From assembly GCA_009617715.1 (NCBI GenBank), contig VTFK01000473.1, positions 62,001-126,000 of the forward strand: a stretch of 64,000 bases of DNA, in the 5' to 3' direction. Position 1 is the first letter of the stretch; every line of letters begins with the position of its first letter. A program made the translations under genes and the position numbers. The DNA comes from Plectrocnemia conspersa (taxonomy: Eukaryota; Arthropoda; Insecta; Trichoptera; Polycentropodidae). A model generated the notes under the pieces. That model did no database searches and was not told the origin of the DNA. It saw only the letters and a program-made list of their open reading frames with translations. Of this stretch, positions 34,571-46,534 are shown in pieces.

Positions 34571-35757
34571 ATCTTCAAAGATCGATATGCTATTTTCGTT
34601 TTTCGGCTTTTTCGAAACATAATTTTCAACTCCCATACATAGCTGTATGAATCAATAGTTGTTAAATTATCTAATTATTTACGACTTTGAATTACATATT
34701 TAACAATCTTATATAATATAAGTATCATAAACGATTGGATGAATATTCCAATTATGCCGACGAAACGTTTTCTTTGCTGGTACGATGAGTTTTTATTCTT
34801 GCGGAAAATTAAACATTTAAAATCCATCTTGTTCTCATTAATATGTATAACATTTTGTTTTCGTAACTTTGAGAAGTGTGAATTTCTCGTATTAAATATA
34901 AATTACAATGCGAAATTTAAGAACGGACCGCTCCAACTTTGGTAATACAAATAATTTATTATTTTAAATGTATTCGTGAAAGCTTGGATGTTAAACGTAA
35001 AAATATGCAGAATGACATCTCCTGAAGATTTACAAAATTACTTGTTATTTCAATTCTGTTACAAAACATATTATTTTATTTTGCTCTAGACATCTGTTGG
35101 AAATGTTAAAAATAAATTTCACAATAGTAAAAATAAATGGTTGTAAGCTTGGCTAAATAATAAAAATTTATTTTTAATATAAAAATATTGTTTTGATAAA
35201 ATGGTTTTTAGACAAATTTTATTCTTAATAATTATTAAAATATTTTTATAAAATTAATGTATATCAAAAATCTCATTTAAAAAATATTTTATGAAACTCA
35301 TTAATTTTGGAATTTTTGCATGAAAGGCGTCGAAATAACTAAGTGACCTGAATCTTTTCACTTTGACTTACGTTTTCTATTTATACTTTTTTTCTATGTA
35401 AAACCGGGACACGCTTTATACCATTTACAAAACATCGACTAAAAGAGACATCTCGCAGTTTTTCTTTAAAGCTTTTCTAAAGCGGAAAATGGTACAATTG
35501 TTCAATTCAAAGTAAAGCAGAACAATAGCGCTTGATTTTGTATTGACTTGGATATTGAATAGAAATGAATTATAAATACAATTGAAATTTTAATTAGCAA
35601 TTTTAGAGTTTATTTGTGTAGTTAATTAAATTTTAAGACAAAATGTATGAATATAATTATAGTTAGTAATCTAAAGGTTTTCTTATATAATATAATATAT
35701 ACTAATAACTATTGCTAACAAACCGATAGTTATTTTATTGGCTTTTCACTAAAAAAG

Positions 35758-35767
35758 TATATAAAAG
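35758..35767 (+). promoter_or_regulatory. TATA-box-like sequence
   Basis: TATATAAAAG followed by GG is close to a canonical TATA box. No initiator or coding start is evident 25-35 bp downstream, and the AT-rich background makes such matches frequent, so promoter function is uncertain. Confidence 0.2.
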
Positions 35768-37120
35768 GGAGAGACTTTTCGCAAAGACCTAAAGAAAAGC
35801 GGAAAAAGGTGGAAAGCAATTTTCTAGAGAAGCGTTCGATTTTATTTTCGCTCAACTTTACGGTCTGGAAACTTTTTCATCTGAAAAAAAAGTGGATCGA
35901 TTAGGAAATTTTCAAAATTGCACATCGTAAAATTATACATTTTACAAAGCGTTTATGTAAAAGAAAATACTATAAATGCTTATCATATTAGATGTATTGT
36001 ATATACATATACATATCTATGTATATATAGATAATAAATATTTTCTACTTCTCAATGTAATTTTTGAAAAATATTATCTCTGCCTAAGCATATTTTAGTA
36101 TTTTTAGAAATGTGTAAAATAATATTTTAATTAAATATTAAATAATTTTAACAAAAAGGAAATGATTTATTAAAATAATACTAAAAACATATATTTATAA
36201 TACACATAATAGATTATTAAGTTAATTGTTTTTTAAATATAATAATATTTTAACATATTTGGATGACAAAAATGATAATTTTACATATTTTATTTTATTT
36301 TGCTAGTAAAAATAACTATAAAATTTCGAACAAAATAAATCATTTTCAACAGAGAGAAAAATCTGACTTAAATTCGCTGTTGTAGAGATAAAATATTTAT
36401 GGTATAAATACACAATATTCCATGCGACTAATTCTGTTTTTAAATATAATACAATCTTATTAAAGTACGAATCATATAACAGCTGTCGAAATAGGAAAGT
36501 AAATACATAGAGAGTTTATTATTATATTTATAGTGGTTTATGATAGTTTATAGTCTGATCTGCGTCTTGTATGCGTCAGTCGTTTCCAAAGATAGGGTTG
36601 ATCTTTGGATTTCGGACATGAAACGTGAATTGAGAAGCGCGTGCTTCCTCGGTTTTCTAAGTATCGGTCGAAACTCGGAGTAGCTCCGCTTGGTTATGTA
36701 GTGTATGCTGAATACTATGTACTATGTATGCGCTTGTATACGCTTGGTAGAGATAGATACAGTTTATATTATCTGGCTTTTCTCTATGCATATAATAATT
36801 ATAAAATTGCAGTCAAAACAATAGCAATTAAATAGGTCCTGAACGAACGTTGTTGATGCAATTGTAATTCTAATCCTTTGTAATCTCTGATTATCGCGTA
36901 CGAATGCATTTCAGTTTCATTTTTTATATTTCGTTGCAACTTGATAAGCGTAAGCCTAATGCATTACATTCATAAATTTCTTAGACGGAAAATCAGTTAC
37001 ATTTTTATAATTAAATATAAATTATTATATACAATGTAATTTATAATCAACAAATGTCACTTTGCAGTTAGGAACGGGTTTTAAATAATAGCGTTTATGT
37101 ATAAAAAATCTATTGCTCCA

Positions 37121-37173
37121 TTTATTGAGCTTTTAACGCGGTTATATTACCGGTTTATTGCGCTTTTAACGCG
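37121..37173 (+). repeat. 20-bp direct repeat, period 33 bp
   Basis: TTTATTGAGCTTTTAACGCG (37121-37140) and TTTATTGCGCTTTTAACGCG (37154-37173) differ at one base. TTTATTG fits posterior Hox/Cdx-type cores and GCTTTTAACGCG is CpG-containing. The pair could be duplicated factor sites inside the complex patch 37080-37260. Confidence 0.6.
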
Positions 37174-37959
37174 TATTCGCGATAAGTCATTTCTCAAGGT
37201 CAATTAATATTTTCGTCAAGTGGTTTTTATCTATCCGGCTGGTCCCCACATATGTTTATCGACATTTGAAAGCATATTATCATTCAATAAATCTCTGGGA
37301 AGTAAAACTATTACAGTTCAGCTTTCGCGAAAACTACTTAATGACATAGAAACCTAATAATTTTAGCATATTTGAGGCAATTTTATTAAAAAAAATAATA
37401 CAGATCTTTTAATGTTAGATAAAAAATGTTTTTAATAAGATGTGGCATGAAATTTTTATTTACAAACTATATTAATATAAAGCCTTTGACTTTCTGCTAC
37501 ACTTAATACGTTTATACATAAGAGACTAGCTTTGTTGGGTCCATAAATATTAAAACATTTTTTGAAAAAGTTTTTTAAATTCGTTTATTATAATTTTATA
37601 TGCTATTGATATCACAAAATAAAAATAAGCACTCTGTCTAAACTTATTAGAACTAAACACAGTAAGCTATACTAATGAAACATTATTCAGAGTGAATAAG
37701 GTAGTAGTATAGAATATAAAAGGAGTAAAGCTGCTTAAATTTAATATAAAAAAATCGAAATTTGCTTTAAAGACTTTCAACCAATAAATCTCGTGATGTT
37801 TGTGTCTTACTTTTATTTTCTAGATACTTATTTTATTTACTGTTATTTACTAGAATGCCATCTACATTACATGTAGGTGTATAAACATAATCTTTCGAAC
37901 AATCGCCACTGATTAAAAACAACACCACCATTACACAAGTACGCACACATACCCTGTTT

Positions 37960-38280
37960 TCTCACATAAAGCCAATTTAATCCCCCGTCGATCGGAAAAA
38001 TAAAAAATGTTTTCAACCCCTATCTATCTATTGAGAGCGCTACGAACACGACCGCGCCGGATTAGAAGAGATTTAATTCAATTTAATTAATGTGTCCCGC
38101 CTGAACTATCGCTTCATACTTACTCTAGCCCGATTGAATTTCTTTCCGCCGGATCTTTGCTTCTTCTCTTAGCCCTTAATGGGCGACTAGTTCTTTTTAC
38201 TCGCAGGCTTTTGTTCGCAGTGCTGGAACCTATTACGGTTAAGGTACAACAGTTGCGAAGGGAGCAATTTAATTTTTTTC
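37960..38280. promoter_or_regulatory. Candidate regulatory island
   Basis: A clearly more complex, GC-balanced block (CCCCCGTCGATCGG, GAACACGACCGCGCCGG, TTTCCGCCGGATC) with a TTTAATTCAATTTAATTAA homeodomain-rich core. It has no open frame of note. It is one of the sharper composition changes in the window and a good conserved non-coding candidate. Confidence 0.3.
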
Positions 38281-38289
38281 TTGTACTAT

Positions 38290-39000
38290 TCGTTCTATGT
38301 TTCTCCTGACCTTATATAATGATCGCATATACATACAATATGGCTCATAATAATATTAACAGTTAAAATCGCTTTTTTATGCGTTTTTCTTTTTAATCCT
38401 TGTTTTGTGTACAGGTGTTTTTAAAGTAACTATATAATATATAATAAAAAATGTTGGACAATTATTTATTTCTTAAATTTCCTTTGTACAATACAAATAA
38501 TATAATTTCATCGTAAATTAAATTTTCTTTGATATTATATATGTACATATAATATGTTACTAAAGTGTTTTATAATAACTAGCAAGTGGCATTCATTAAT
38601 TGTCTCCTTCAATTATATATATTTGCTCTATTTTATTGATAAATTCTGTTACTCTTATATTATGCATATACTTTACCATTTATCTATAATATATAGATAT
38701 ACTTTTACAAATTTCAAATGCTTAGATGATTTAAATACATTTTATTTCTATATTGCTTATTTTATATATGTACATATAAATGCATATTGCTTTCAGTCTG
38801 TTCTTACTGCTCGAGTCTTGTCAAATGCACGCTGAAGCTGTCCGTTGTTTGTGAAATTAATAAATAATATTTCTTTTGTGGGTAAGCTCTTCGCTTGAGC
38901 TTTATGTGCACATACACATAATATATATGACTAGTCATAGAGCGTATTTTTTAATATATTAAAAGTTTTCGAAGGACAATATTATAAGCATTTAAATCAA
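38290..39000. other. AT-rich non-coding stretch
   Basis: An AT-driven 93-codon + strand frame (38554-38835) is Tyr/Ile-rich and unlike any family. Nothing else was seen. Confidence 0.45.
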
Positions 39001-39009
39001 AATCTTATA

Positions 39010-39350
39010 TTTTGCGTATACCTAATGTCGATATATTCTCATCACTTTTCAAAGAGGCCAGAATACACCATATCATTGGATCTTGGATCGGTCGTTTTTT
39101 TCGTTTTCATCAACTTAATCCATGCCGTAAAAGCTTTAGTATCTCGGCGACGGGTCAGGGTAAAAAATCGCGTTCGTTAAAGCCTCGGTTGAAAACCCCG
39201 AGCCTTGAATAAAAGGAAGCATACTCAAAGCTTTGTCTGATAAAAATTCTAAGGTCTAAGGTCTCACTCCACGGAGCGGTCGCACATAATCGACTTTTTA
39301 AAACTTTCTCTAGCGCAGAAAGTTAGCGTTAGAAGCCTACGATTATGTGT
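39010..39350. promoter_or_regulatory. Candidate regulatory island
   Basis: A complex block with GATCTTGGATCGG, CTCGGCGACGGGTCAGGG and a CTCGG...CCGAG hairpin near 39186-39202. The 66-codon + strand frame here is not recognised. The call is by composition only. Confidence 0.25.
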
Positions 39351-39359
39351 ATTATAAAC

Positions 39360-40820
39360 TTTTTTTGCTGTTAAATTCATTATGTATCTGTTGTGTAGCA
39401 AACAAAGTCAAAGCAGAAACAGCGTTGTTCCATTTTCCTCTCTTGAAGTCAAAAAGATGTGCACAATTATATTACAGTGCTTTCAAACCAGCGAGGTTTT
39501 TCTTTACATTGCATATACAAAAAAAACTCACAATGGCCCACTTTAACAATGTATAATCGAGCGTAACCATTGTTGTATCAAAGATCTACTGGCTTTCGTA
39601 CTCGTTTTTTTTTAAGTTTCACTAGGATTTTTATTGGTACTTTAAATTTCATGTAGCATGTATTTCAAGCATAATTTAAAATACACATATGGCTAAAGAA
39701 AACTTACATATGTACATATATGGTATGGTAAGAGTTTGCATAACACATATATTGATGATATATGTATATTCTAGATTTAGAACACAATGTAATAAAAAAA
39801 ATACTTTTTGCCTTAATAACAGGAACTTATCTCATACTCTATTTTTTGTACGTGATACTATCATATTCAGATAAATTTATAGTTTATAAACTGTTTCTTG
39901 ATAAAAATATTTGGCATTTCTAATCTGAATAAAACTGTAATATATTAGTCACTAATTAATTATATGAAATAGACAAAAATATCAATAACTAAATATAAAA
40001 AGTGACCGACTACCGTAAAATATAAAGCAGTTTTAAAATCTCTTAATAAAATTGATGCACTGAGCGTAAGAAGCAAAACCTCTCACGCATTAAAAGCGTC
40101 ATAAGTATACCCATCAGCTTTAGAGTCCGCCAGTGCATATTATGTGTCGACCAGCATTTCTAATCGTAACGAGGGCTTTTGTGTGGTCATATATAAATTT
40201 TAATTTTTTTGTGGTACCCAACTAAATTTTAGCAGTGCAAATGGCTTTACGCTCAATTCAGAGCTGAGTTTGTGGTGGGCCGAGTTCGCGTGTAAACTTT
40301 GCTTCTTGGTCGACACTGATATGCCAACTTTTGCCCCATGAGACTGTTTCATAGTTGTCGGCAAATGCTGCCAACTGCAGAGAACAAATTGAAATGTCCG
40401 ATATATCAAGACGTACGCTAGAAATGTCTCCAATTGAATTAAGTTTTCTAAGGTAAATACATTGTTAATACAAACCTGTTTTTAATGGGTTAGCAAAACC
40501 TTCATGATTTAACAGACTTTCTGATCTCAGTTTTAGCAACATTGTGCTTAAAATAACCTTCTTGAGAAACTGCTGCTGAAATTATTCGTTTTTTACAATA
40601 ATGAACAGTCGTAAATTTATTTCAGAAAGGAGTACCGTATAATTGTTAACATTATAGCGTAACTCCTCTACCGCTATCTCAATCTATCGTTCATGAAAAC
40701 AGATACGTACTGCTCATTTTTATCTTACTCTAATACATATTTTACGAGTTTAAGTAACAACATTACTTTTACCACTTAAATTGTGTAAGTCACATATGAA
40801 TATACATATGAATCGACGCA
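39360..40820. other. Non-coding stretch with a mild patch at 40060-40440
   Basis: No gene is recognised. TAACGAGGGCTTTTGTGT near 40167 recurs, with one change, as TAACGAGGGCTATTGTGT near 45149. This is a possible trace of a shared repeat, but similarity does not extend clearly beyond it. Confidence 0.35.
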
Positions 40821-40829
40821 GAATAATCT

Positions 40830-41180
40830 GATTACACATCGCATCGTCCCGATTTAAACGTTTCCCCTAAGAATACATATGTCCACATGACTCGACTTCG
40901 GGGATTTGGAGGGAGCGAATTGCAAAGTGAGTCCGATGGAAAATGCACACATACATAACCGACCGGAAAACAAGAAGAAAATTCGCCGTTCTTGAGTCTG
41001 CCAATTTTCCTCAACGTTTATAGGGGACATCTGCTTGGGGGACCTCTAGGGAAACTACGTTACATCATCGGCACGGCGTCAATCACGACCGGGGTCTCTA
41101 CGATACCCCGAGGAGAAATACGTGTACTGACAATAAATATGGAATATAAAAATGTTATGAGAGGCACTGGACATATATGA
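40830..41180. promoter_or_regulatory. Candidate regulatory island
   Basis: A GC-balanced, complex block (GACTCGACTTCGGGGATTTGGAGGG, ACCGACCGGAAAAC, CGGCACGGCGTCAATCACGACCGGGG in short pieces). Short open frames occur on both strands with no recognisable product. It could be a conserved non-coding element. Confidence 0.25.
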
Positions 41181-41189
41181 TTCTTGGGA

Positions 41190-41595
41190 TGTTTTAAATA
41201 GTTTTTTGGTTATTTTATCTCTTATAAGACACATTTGTTTATCTAGGCAGCCCGAGATAAAATCAATTTCTATCCCAGGATTACACGGGATTCCAACGTG
41301 TAAAAAATTATGTAAATATTTTGCAATCAAATAGGGCGTATAACTATTTAAAATATGTTTTTTGCCATATAATATATTGGCATATGATTGAAATTATTAA
41401 AATAGTATTTATGAAGAAAATATACATATGTAAATACATTAAATTAATATTATCCTTATTATGAATTTTCATAGCAAAGTTAGGAAAACAAAGGTGATTG
41501 ATTTTTCGTTCAGTTGCTAGGAGATTTTTTCAGATTCTATAGTAGTGGGTGGAATCGTCTTGAATATATCTAGCAGTAAAAAAATATATGTTATG
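41190..41595. other. AT-rich spacer
   Basis: Nothing recognised. The right edge probably merges into decayed LINE sequence. Confidence 0.35.
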
Positions 41596-41599
41596 TCTT

Positions 41600-42530
41600 C
41601 TTGTAATTTTTTCAGTATATTCAATTGCATTTGAAAGTTTCTCAATATTGTTGTTTATTCATAAGCCCTTTAAAAAAATATTTATACTAAAGTATCTTTA
41701 AAGTTCATCAACGGCTTCAACAAATATTTCCGTGTCATCTGCATAAAAAATATTTTTAAATATTTTCCTTTAGTCCCTGGAGTGTTTTTTTTTTTAAATT
41801 AAATTGAAAAGTGTAGGAGAAAAAACACCTGTCGGTATTGAATTATTTTTGGTTTGACTTCCATCAATGCTTATTACTGCTGATTGATACAGATTTTTAA
41901 TAAGTCTTAGATTTCTATCATCTAGTCTCTACAAGATGATCATGTTTTACACGATCGAATGTTTCTCAAAATATATGATGTAAATGTAAACAGGTTAACG
42001 AACTTCGTAACATATTTGCAACCTGTGTGAATTCTTCCTTGTATATTATTTAATAGAATTTTTAGCGAAGGACTCATAAAGATGAAAAAGTTTCTCTACA
42101 CGTTTGAATTTTTAATTTTTGGTAAGAGATTAAATTTTGATCTCTTTATTTTGTATATTAAATTTTGAAGATCTTTTTCTTGTACAGATTTTTCAAAAGC
42201 TGTGCTGGTATCGAATTATTATTTTTTAATTTTTTATGGCATATTCCACCTCAGACTCAGCGGTCCCGTTTCATGTTGGTTGTAATTTGTTATGGCTTCC
42301 TTATGGTTGCCAAATAAGGATTTTATATACTTTATCCATTTTTTTTCACTCAAGCAAAGTAATTTTTTTCCCATTTTGTCTTTCAAGAGCATCAATTTTT
42401 TTTCGATTTGCTCCTAATGCTTCTTTTACTTTTTCATGTAAATTATATTCGTCGTATATTTGTGGTAAGTTTATTAGCATTTTTGATTTATCCAATTTTC
42501 TTCGGCTTTTTAAAATTTTTTTGTAAGACG
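41600..42530 (-). pseudogene. Endonuclease-RT LINE reverse transcriptase remnant
   Basis: Read downward on the minus strand: KKWIKYIKSLFGNHKEA (about 42280-42330) matches the W-x-EYIEELF block before the RT; ESEVEYAIKN follows in another frame; then TFDRVKHDH (41936-41962), the AFDRVKH box that holds the first catalytic Asp. RLDDRNLRLIKNLYQSAV and GVFSPTLFNL (about 41800-41930) match the RNLYW-type and GVRQGCVLSPLLFNL blocks. Finally FYADDTEIFVEAVDEL places the YADD catalytic box at 41734-41745. Frameshifts and stops separate the blocks, so it is inactive, although YADD itself is intact. The clade differs from the Jockey-like copies in this window and matches the type seen at 24.4-24.7 kb. 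The endonuclease domain and 3' end were not found. Confidence 0.87.
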
Positions 42531-42539
42531 ATAAATATT

Positions 42540-43775
42540 ATTGAATACTACATACATTTACCAAGAAATCTTATCTAAATACGTACATATACACTTTAAG
42601 TACAAACTATTTATTCAAAGTCGTAGTTTGTACTAAAATTATATAGTGTTTGCCTTGCAGCTCATTTTTTCTCTTTATAAATTAATGTATATAACAGTAG
42701 AATCATTCACAGCTTTTGACACTTTAAAATTGCTGTAGTTGTTTGTAAAATAAAGTCTTTTATTCTCTGTTCCTTAAGTTACGTTAGAACTTTGTAACTC
42801 ATTTCCATTAAAAACAATATCTTCATCTTGCAGATATTATAATATTATAATATTTCGACTAGTTCACTAATAACATCGTTACTTCTTTAATTTGCTAATT
42901 GAGAATTGAGATTATTCCATATATTACTCATTGTAGATTTTAAAATTTTACTCTAAGCATTACATTTTAGAATTGTTGTAGCGATTTTCTGTTCTATCTA
43001 GAAATAGTTTTAACAGCCTGTACTAATGTGGTCTATGTAATACTTTCTAAGTATATGTATATCATATTGATCCATTAGGATTAGTTGAATATTGCAGGTT
43101 GTATTCTTAGAAAGTAATGCTATTTTTAGGTTTTAATTGTAGTCGTATGGCATATGACCTGGTGTATTATATATATAACATATGACATAAAATGAAACTA
43201 ATCTTACTCAATTTTAGTATATACAAATATTTGGTAATCAATATTTTTTTAATAAAAAAAAAACAACAATGTTTTGAAAATATTATCTTAAGCGATTTTT
43301 ACTGGTTTTCGCTGTGGTAAATTGGAAGTATTTAGATTTTGCAGTCCCCAACAGCATTTTTACTAAGTGTGGTCTATCTTCAGATACATTAAAAACTGGC
43401 ATAGATGTTACTATCTGGGACATAACATAACTATTTTTCTTTTATGTTATCTAAACTATGGTATCGTGTAACATAATATTTTATGTATCATATTGTAGCT
43501 ATATATAGTACACAATGAAGATAAAGGGCTCGGAAAAACTTCTTTAAGAAATTTTGTCTAGAATATTTAGTTATAACAATAAGAGTTTTTAGTGTAGCAT
43601 GTATATATATATATATATAAAGTCGGAAAAGGGTCTTGTGTTAGTCAAAACGTCATGCTACACGGTATCAAAAGCTTTTTCTGTACCCAACTAAAAGGCT
43701 CGTTCGTTTATTTTCATATTAAAATTAACGAAAATGTGCTAAGTATATAGATATGACATTGAGTGTTTTTTTCGT
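42540..43775. other. AT-rich non-coding stretch
   Basis: No gene is recognised. A palindromic ATATTATAATATTATAATATT occurs near 42836, and an 18-base AT run at 43602-43619. Confidence 0.4.
43602..43619. repeat. (TA)9 microsatellite
   Basis: Nine uninterrupted TA units; simple-sequence repeat. Confidence 0.9.
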
Positions 43776-43779
43776 GAAA

Positions 43780-44190
43780 TAATCTAAACAAATTTTACTT
43801 TTCGAAAAACTTTTACAAATATTCTACTAAATAACGTATATTAAATAATATGTCGATTACTTATTGAAAAATAGCTTATTATTAGATTTATTAGTCGAAT
43901 CAACTATGTCGCTTTTCTAAATGGTAGAAAAAAGGGAATCAATATTTTTAGTGATGAAAATAATTTTACTCTCAAGATTATTTTTTAAAAATTTTTTACT
44001 AAACATGGGTTGTTAACTTGTTTAAAAAATAGCTCTATCTTAGTTTATTTAATCAGATGTCTTTTTGTGCTTTACTAAACGGTAGTAAAATGCTAAAAAG
44101 ATATTTTGAAATGTAAATAATTTTACTTTTTAGAATATTTATCAAAAACGGTATTAAGCAAATAGGACGAACACTTATTTAAAATATAAT
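43780..44190 (-). repeat. Decayed short repeats resembling the Jockey RT segment
   Basis: Variants of TTTTACTAAATAACGGTARTAAA occur near 43815, 43990, 44075 and 44150, often after AATAATTTTACTYYC. In the Jockey copies the same string is the antisense of the SLLPSFSKIFEK region. The match is at nucleotide level only and the background is AT-rich, so relationship to the element is probable rather than certain. Confidence 0.35.
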
Positions 44191-44239
44191 TCTGTCGGGT
44201 TTCGGGTTTAATAATTAATCCAAAACCTTTCTAATTATA

Positions 44240-44600
44240 AGAAAGTGGATTGTCGTTTACCATTAATCATACAAAGGCCATTTAACTTGATTTTTTGTCG
44301 AAATGAAACACCATGGGCGATCTTTTAACGGAATAAGTCACAAGGTATGCGCCATAAATCAGAAAAGACTATTATATCCGCCACTTTGAGAATATATGAC
44401 CCATATATTAAGTTTATCCTCGAAACGACTGTTTCTGACCTGCCTTAGCGGCCAATGGAAATTTGTATTCAAAAAAACTCCCCACTCTTCTTTAGTTCGT
44501 CGTACTAGCAAAAAAAGAAACCACTAATATAAATATTAGAACGCGGGCTACCAAGTATATTTTCTACTTATCACTTCACCTCAGTGTTTAAGGCATTAAA
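44240..44600. promoter_or_regulatory. Candidate regulatory island
   Basis: A complex block including CATTAATCATAC (Pbx/Hox-like), ACAAAGG (Sox/TCF-like) and CGCCACTTTGAG. It has no open frame of note and lies between repeat fragments. Function is inferred from composition only. Confidence 0.25.
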
Positions 44601-44719
44601 TATTCTCACCCTACAACTTAAACTACACCAAGAAAGGGTTGATTCAAGTCGATGTGAAGAAAAAAGCTACCACTAATTCAAATAAAATTTAACAAAAAAT
44701 ATTCATTCAAATATTTTAG

Positions 44720-44800
44720 TATAGATAAAAGTTTTACTCCCCACACTATTTTTTAAAAATATTTTACTAAATAAAAGTATAAAACAAATTGAACTAAAAT
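44720..44800 (-). repeat. Jockey RT segment-like repeat
   Basis: On the minus strand the block translates without a stop to SICFILLFSKIFLKNSVGSK, comparable to SISLLPSFSKIFEK in the better copies. It is short and isolated. Confidence 0.4.
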
Positions 44801-44809
44801 TGATTTAAA

Positions 44810-45320
44810 TTTTTAATGTTTGAGAATCTAGTTAAAATTTTGTGATTGTCCTCTCCTCATCGGAGTCTAGGCTCAAGCATCCCAGGCTGCAAAGCTTGCT
44901 GACCAATCACAATTATACAGTTATCACCAAGCCAATAGATGTAGGTTCATTTCTTAGAACAGCGTAATAGGTATACGCCTTTAGAAAGCGATATTTGCTT
45001 AATGGGCATTGTCCAAGGTCATATACTGCAATTGGAATCTTGTGGATTCGGTGATTTATTATATCCGTGACCGTTTCGCAACAAAGAAATATTCTTTCAA
45101 TGACGGAGAATATTTACAGTAAGAACACTTGCGTGTTATTATGTCTTAACGAGGGCTATTGTGTTGCAATCCTTTACGTTATTGTCTTGTTTCCTTGTTG
45201 ATGGATGATCATTTTCGTCACAGTAAATTATCGTGAGTTTTAAGAATTAGACTACACAGATATAGCTCTATATTATGTTTTATAATCATAATCGCAGGAA
45301 GTTTCATAAAAATAGCAATT
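44810..45320. other. Non-coding stretch, moderately complex
   Basis: 44850-45230 is a GC-balanced block (CATCGGAGTCTAGGCTCAAGC, CCAGGCTGCAAAGC in short pieces) with no recognisable product. It could be conserved non-coding sequence or an old insertion. Confidence 0.3.
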
Positions 45321-45324
45321 GATA

Positions 45325-45420
45325 TATTTTAGTGATGTAAAAAATTATACTCTTCATATTATTATTTTAAATATTTTACTAAATAACGGTGGTAAATTTA
45401 TGTTGCAAATACTTATTAAG
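45325..45420 (-). repeat. Jockey RT segment-like repeat
   Basis: TTTTACTAAATAACGGTGGT near 45374 reads INLPPLFSKIFKIII on the minus strand, near the SLLPSFSKIFEK box. The flanks are too decayed to extend. Confidence 0.45.
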
Positions 45421-45599
45421 AATGTAAAACTATATAAAATTTATTATTCGGATGACTTACTTTTAATATTAAATTTATTATGTATAGTTTTCAATTTAAT
45501 AAGACGTATTACAAGGCTGCATGACACTTGAAACAATATCTTTCATAGCGCTTAGTTGTTTACTCTCGCTAACAATGTGTTTCCAAAGCTTCTAAAAGC

Positions 45600-46530
45600 T
45601 CTACATAAACCTAGAGAACAAAGCTCGTTACTTCCTGGTAAATTGACAGATTAAATTGATTTCTACAGTTTTCACATGGGTGGATGGTTGAATTTAATTT
45701 CGTCGCATTGTTACGAACAATCACATTCAGGAGTTTGCTTGCTGTACAGTTTGACATTGCTTGGTAATTCATACACAATACGAGCGACTGGCAACACAAA
45801 TAACAGCAAATCGAATGAACGACGTAGTCAAAATTTTTCACGCTGGCTTTTTCGCACAACAAAGGCAACATACAATTTCATAAATGGTGAAGAAAATTGT
45901 ATTATATATTGAAGTAAATATATCGCCAAAACCGACGCTCGAGGTTGCATTTAACGTCGAATACAAAATACAATATTTTATAGTAATGGCTGTGACACCA
46001 TGGAGGCCAAGTAGCAAAGACCACATTTAAATAAATTTATTTTTGATAACAATAAAAAATACAATGAAAAAATATATCGCTGAATAAAACCGTTTTATCT
46101 AGAAGCGCACAATTAGTCAAACTTTTTAACTGTTTATAATGTAAATTATTTTGCAGTTCCGTTTTAAAATATATATTTAATATAATTACATATTATCTAT
46201 ATTTCAAAGAGCAATTTATGTTGTTCTATAATCAATCGTTTATATTATTTGTTACGTGAGTATCACAGTATTTTTTTTAGTTTATATAGTTTTTAATTTA
46301 TATTATTAATACGATATTGAAACACTCTGTATACAAAAATAGATAAAAATGCAATGCACACTTTCAAGCGAGGTCAACAATGAAGTATAAGGTGCAATGT
46401 GAAGGTGGTTTCATCGAACAAAGACCTATTGTTCGATATATGGAACAATCCTGCATCATGACCTTATTTCTTGAGATTTGCCTCCCAGATGGAATCGCTA
46501 AGCTTTCGCACAACAAAGGCTCCCTCTAAA
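45600..46530. other. Non-coding stretch with a 17-bp repeated string
   Basis: 45600-46030 is complex and GC-balanced, with open frames on both strands that match nothing I know. TTTCGCACAACAAAGGC occurs at 45850-45866 and again at 46504-46520. The flanks do not align, so this may be a factor site, the remains of a repeat, or chance. Confidence 0.35.
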
Positions 46531-46534
46531 AAAA

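Larger units (their letters stand above)
33916..37950. other. Non-coding stretch with small complex patches
   Basis: Mostly AT-rich. Patches of higher complexity lie at 34400-34620 and 36540-36960. Short features are listed separately at 34555, 35758 and 37121. No coding region or element is recognised; the open frames near 34010, 34739 and 36641 are unlike known proteins. Confidence 0.4.

Noticed and set aside
42236..42526. 96-codon + strand frame
   Set aside because: It is antisense to the LINE RT upstream region; the minus strand carries the recognisable KKWIKYIKSLF block.
45319..45531. 70-codon + strand frame
   Set aside because: It is antisense to Jockey-segment-like sequence and AT-driven.
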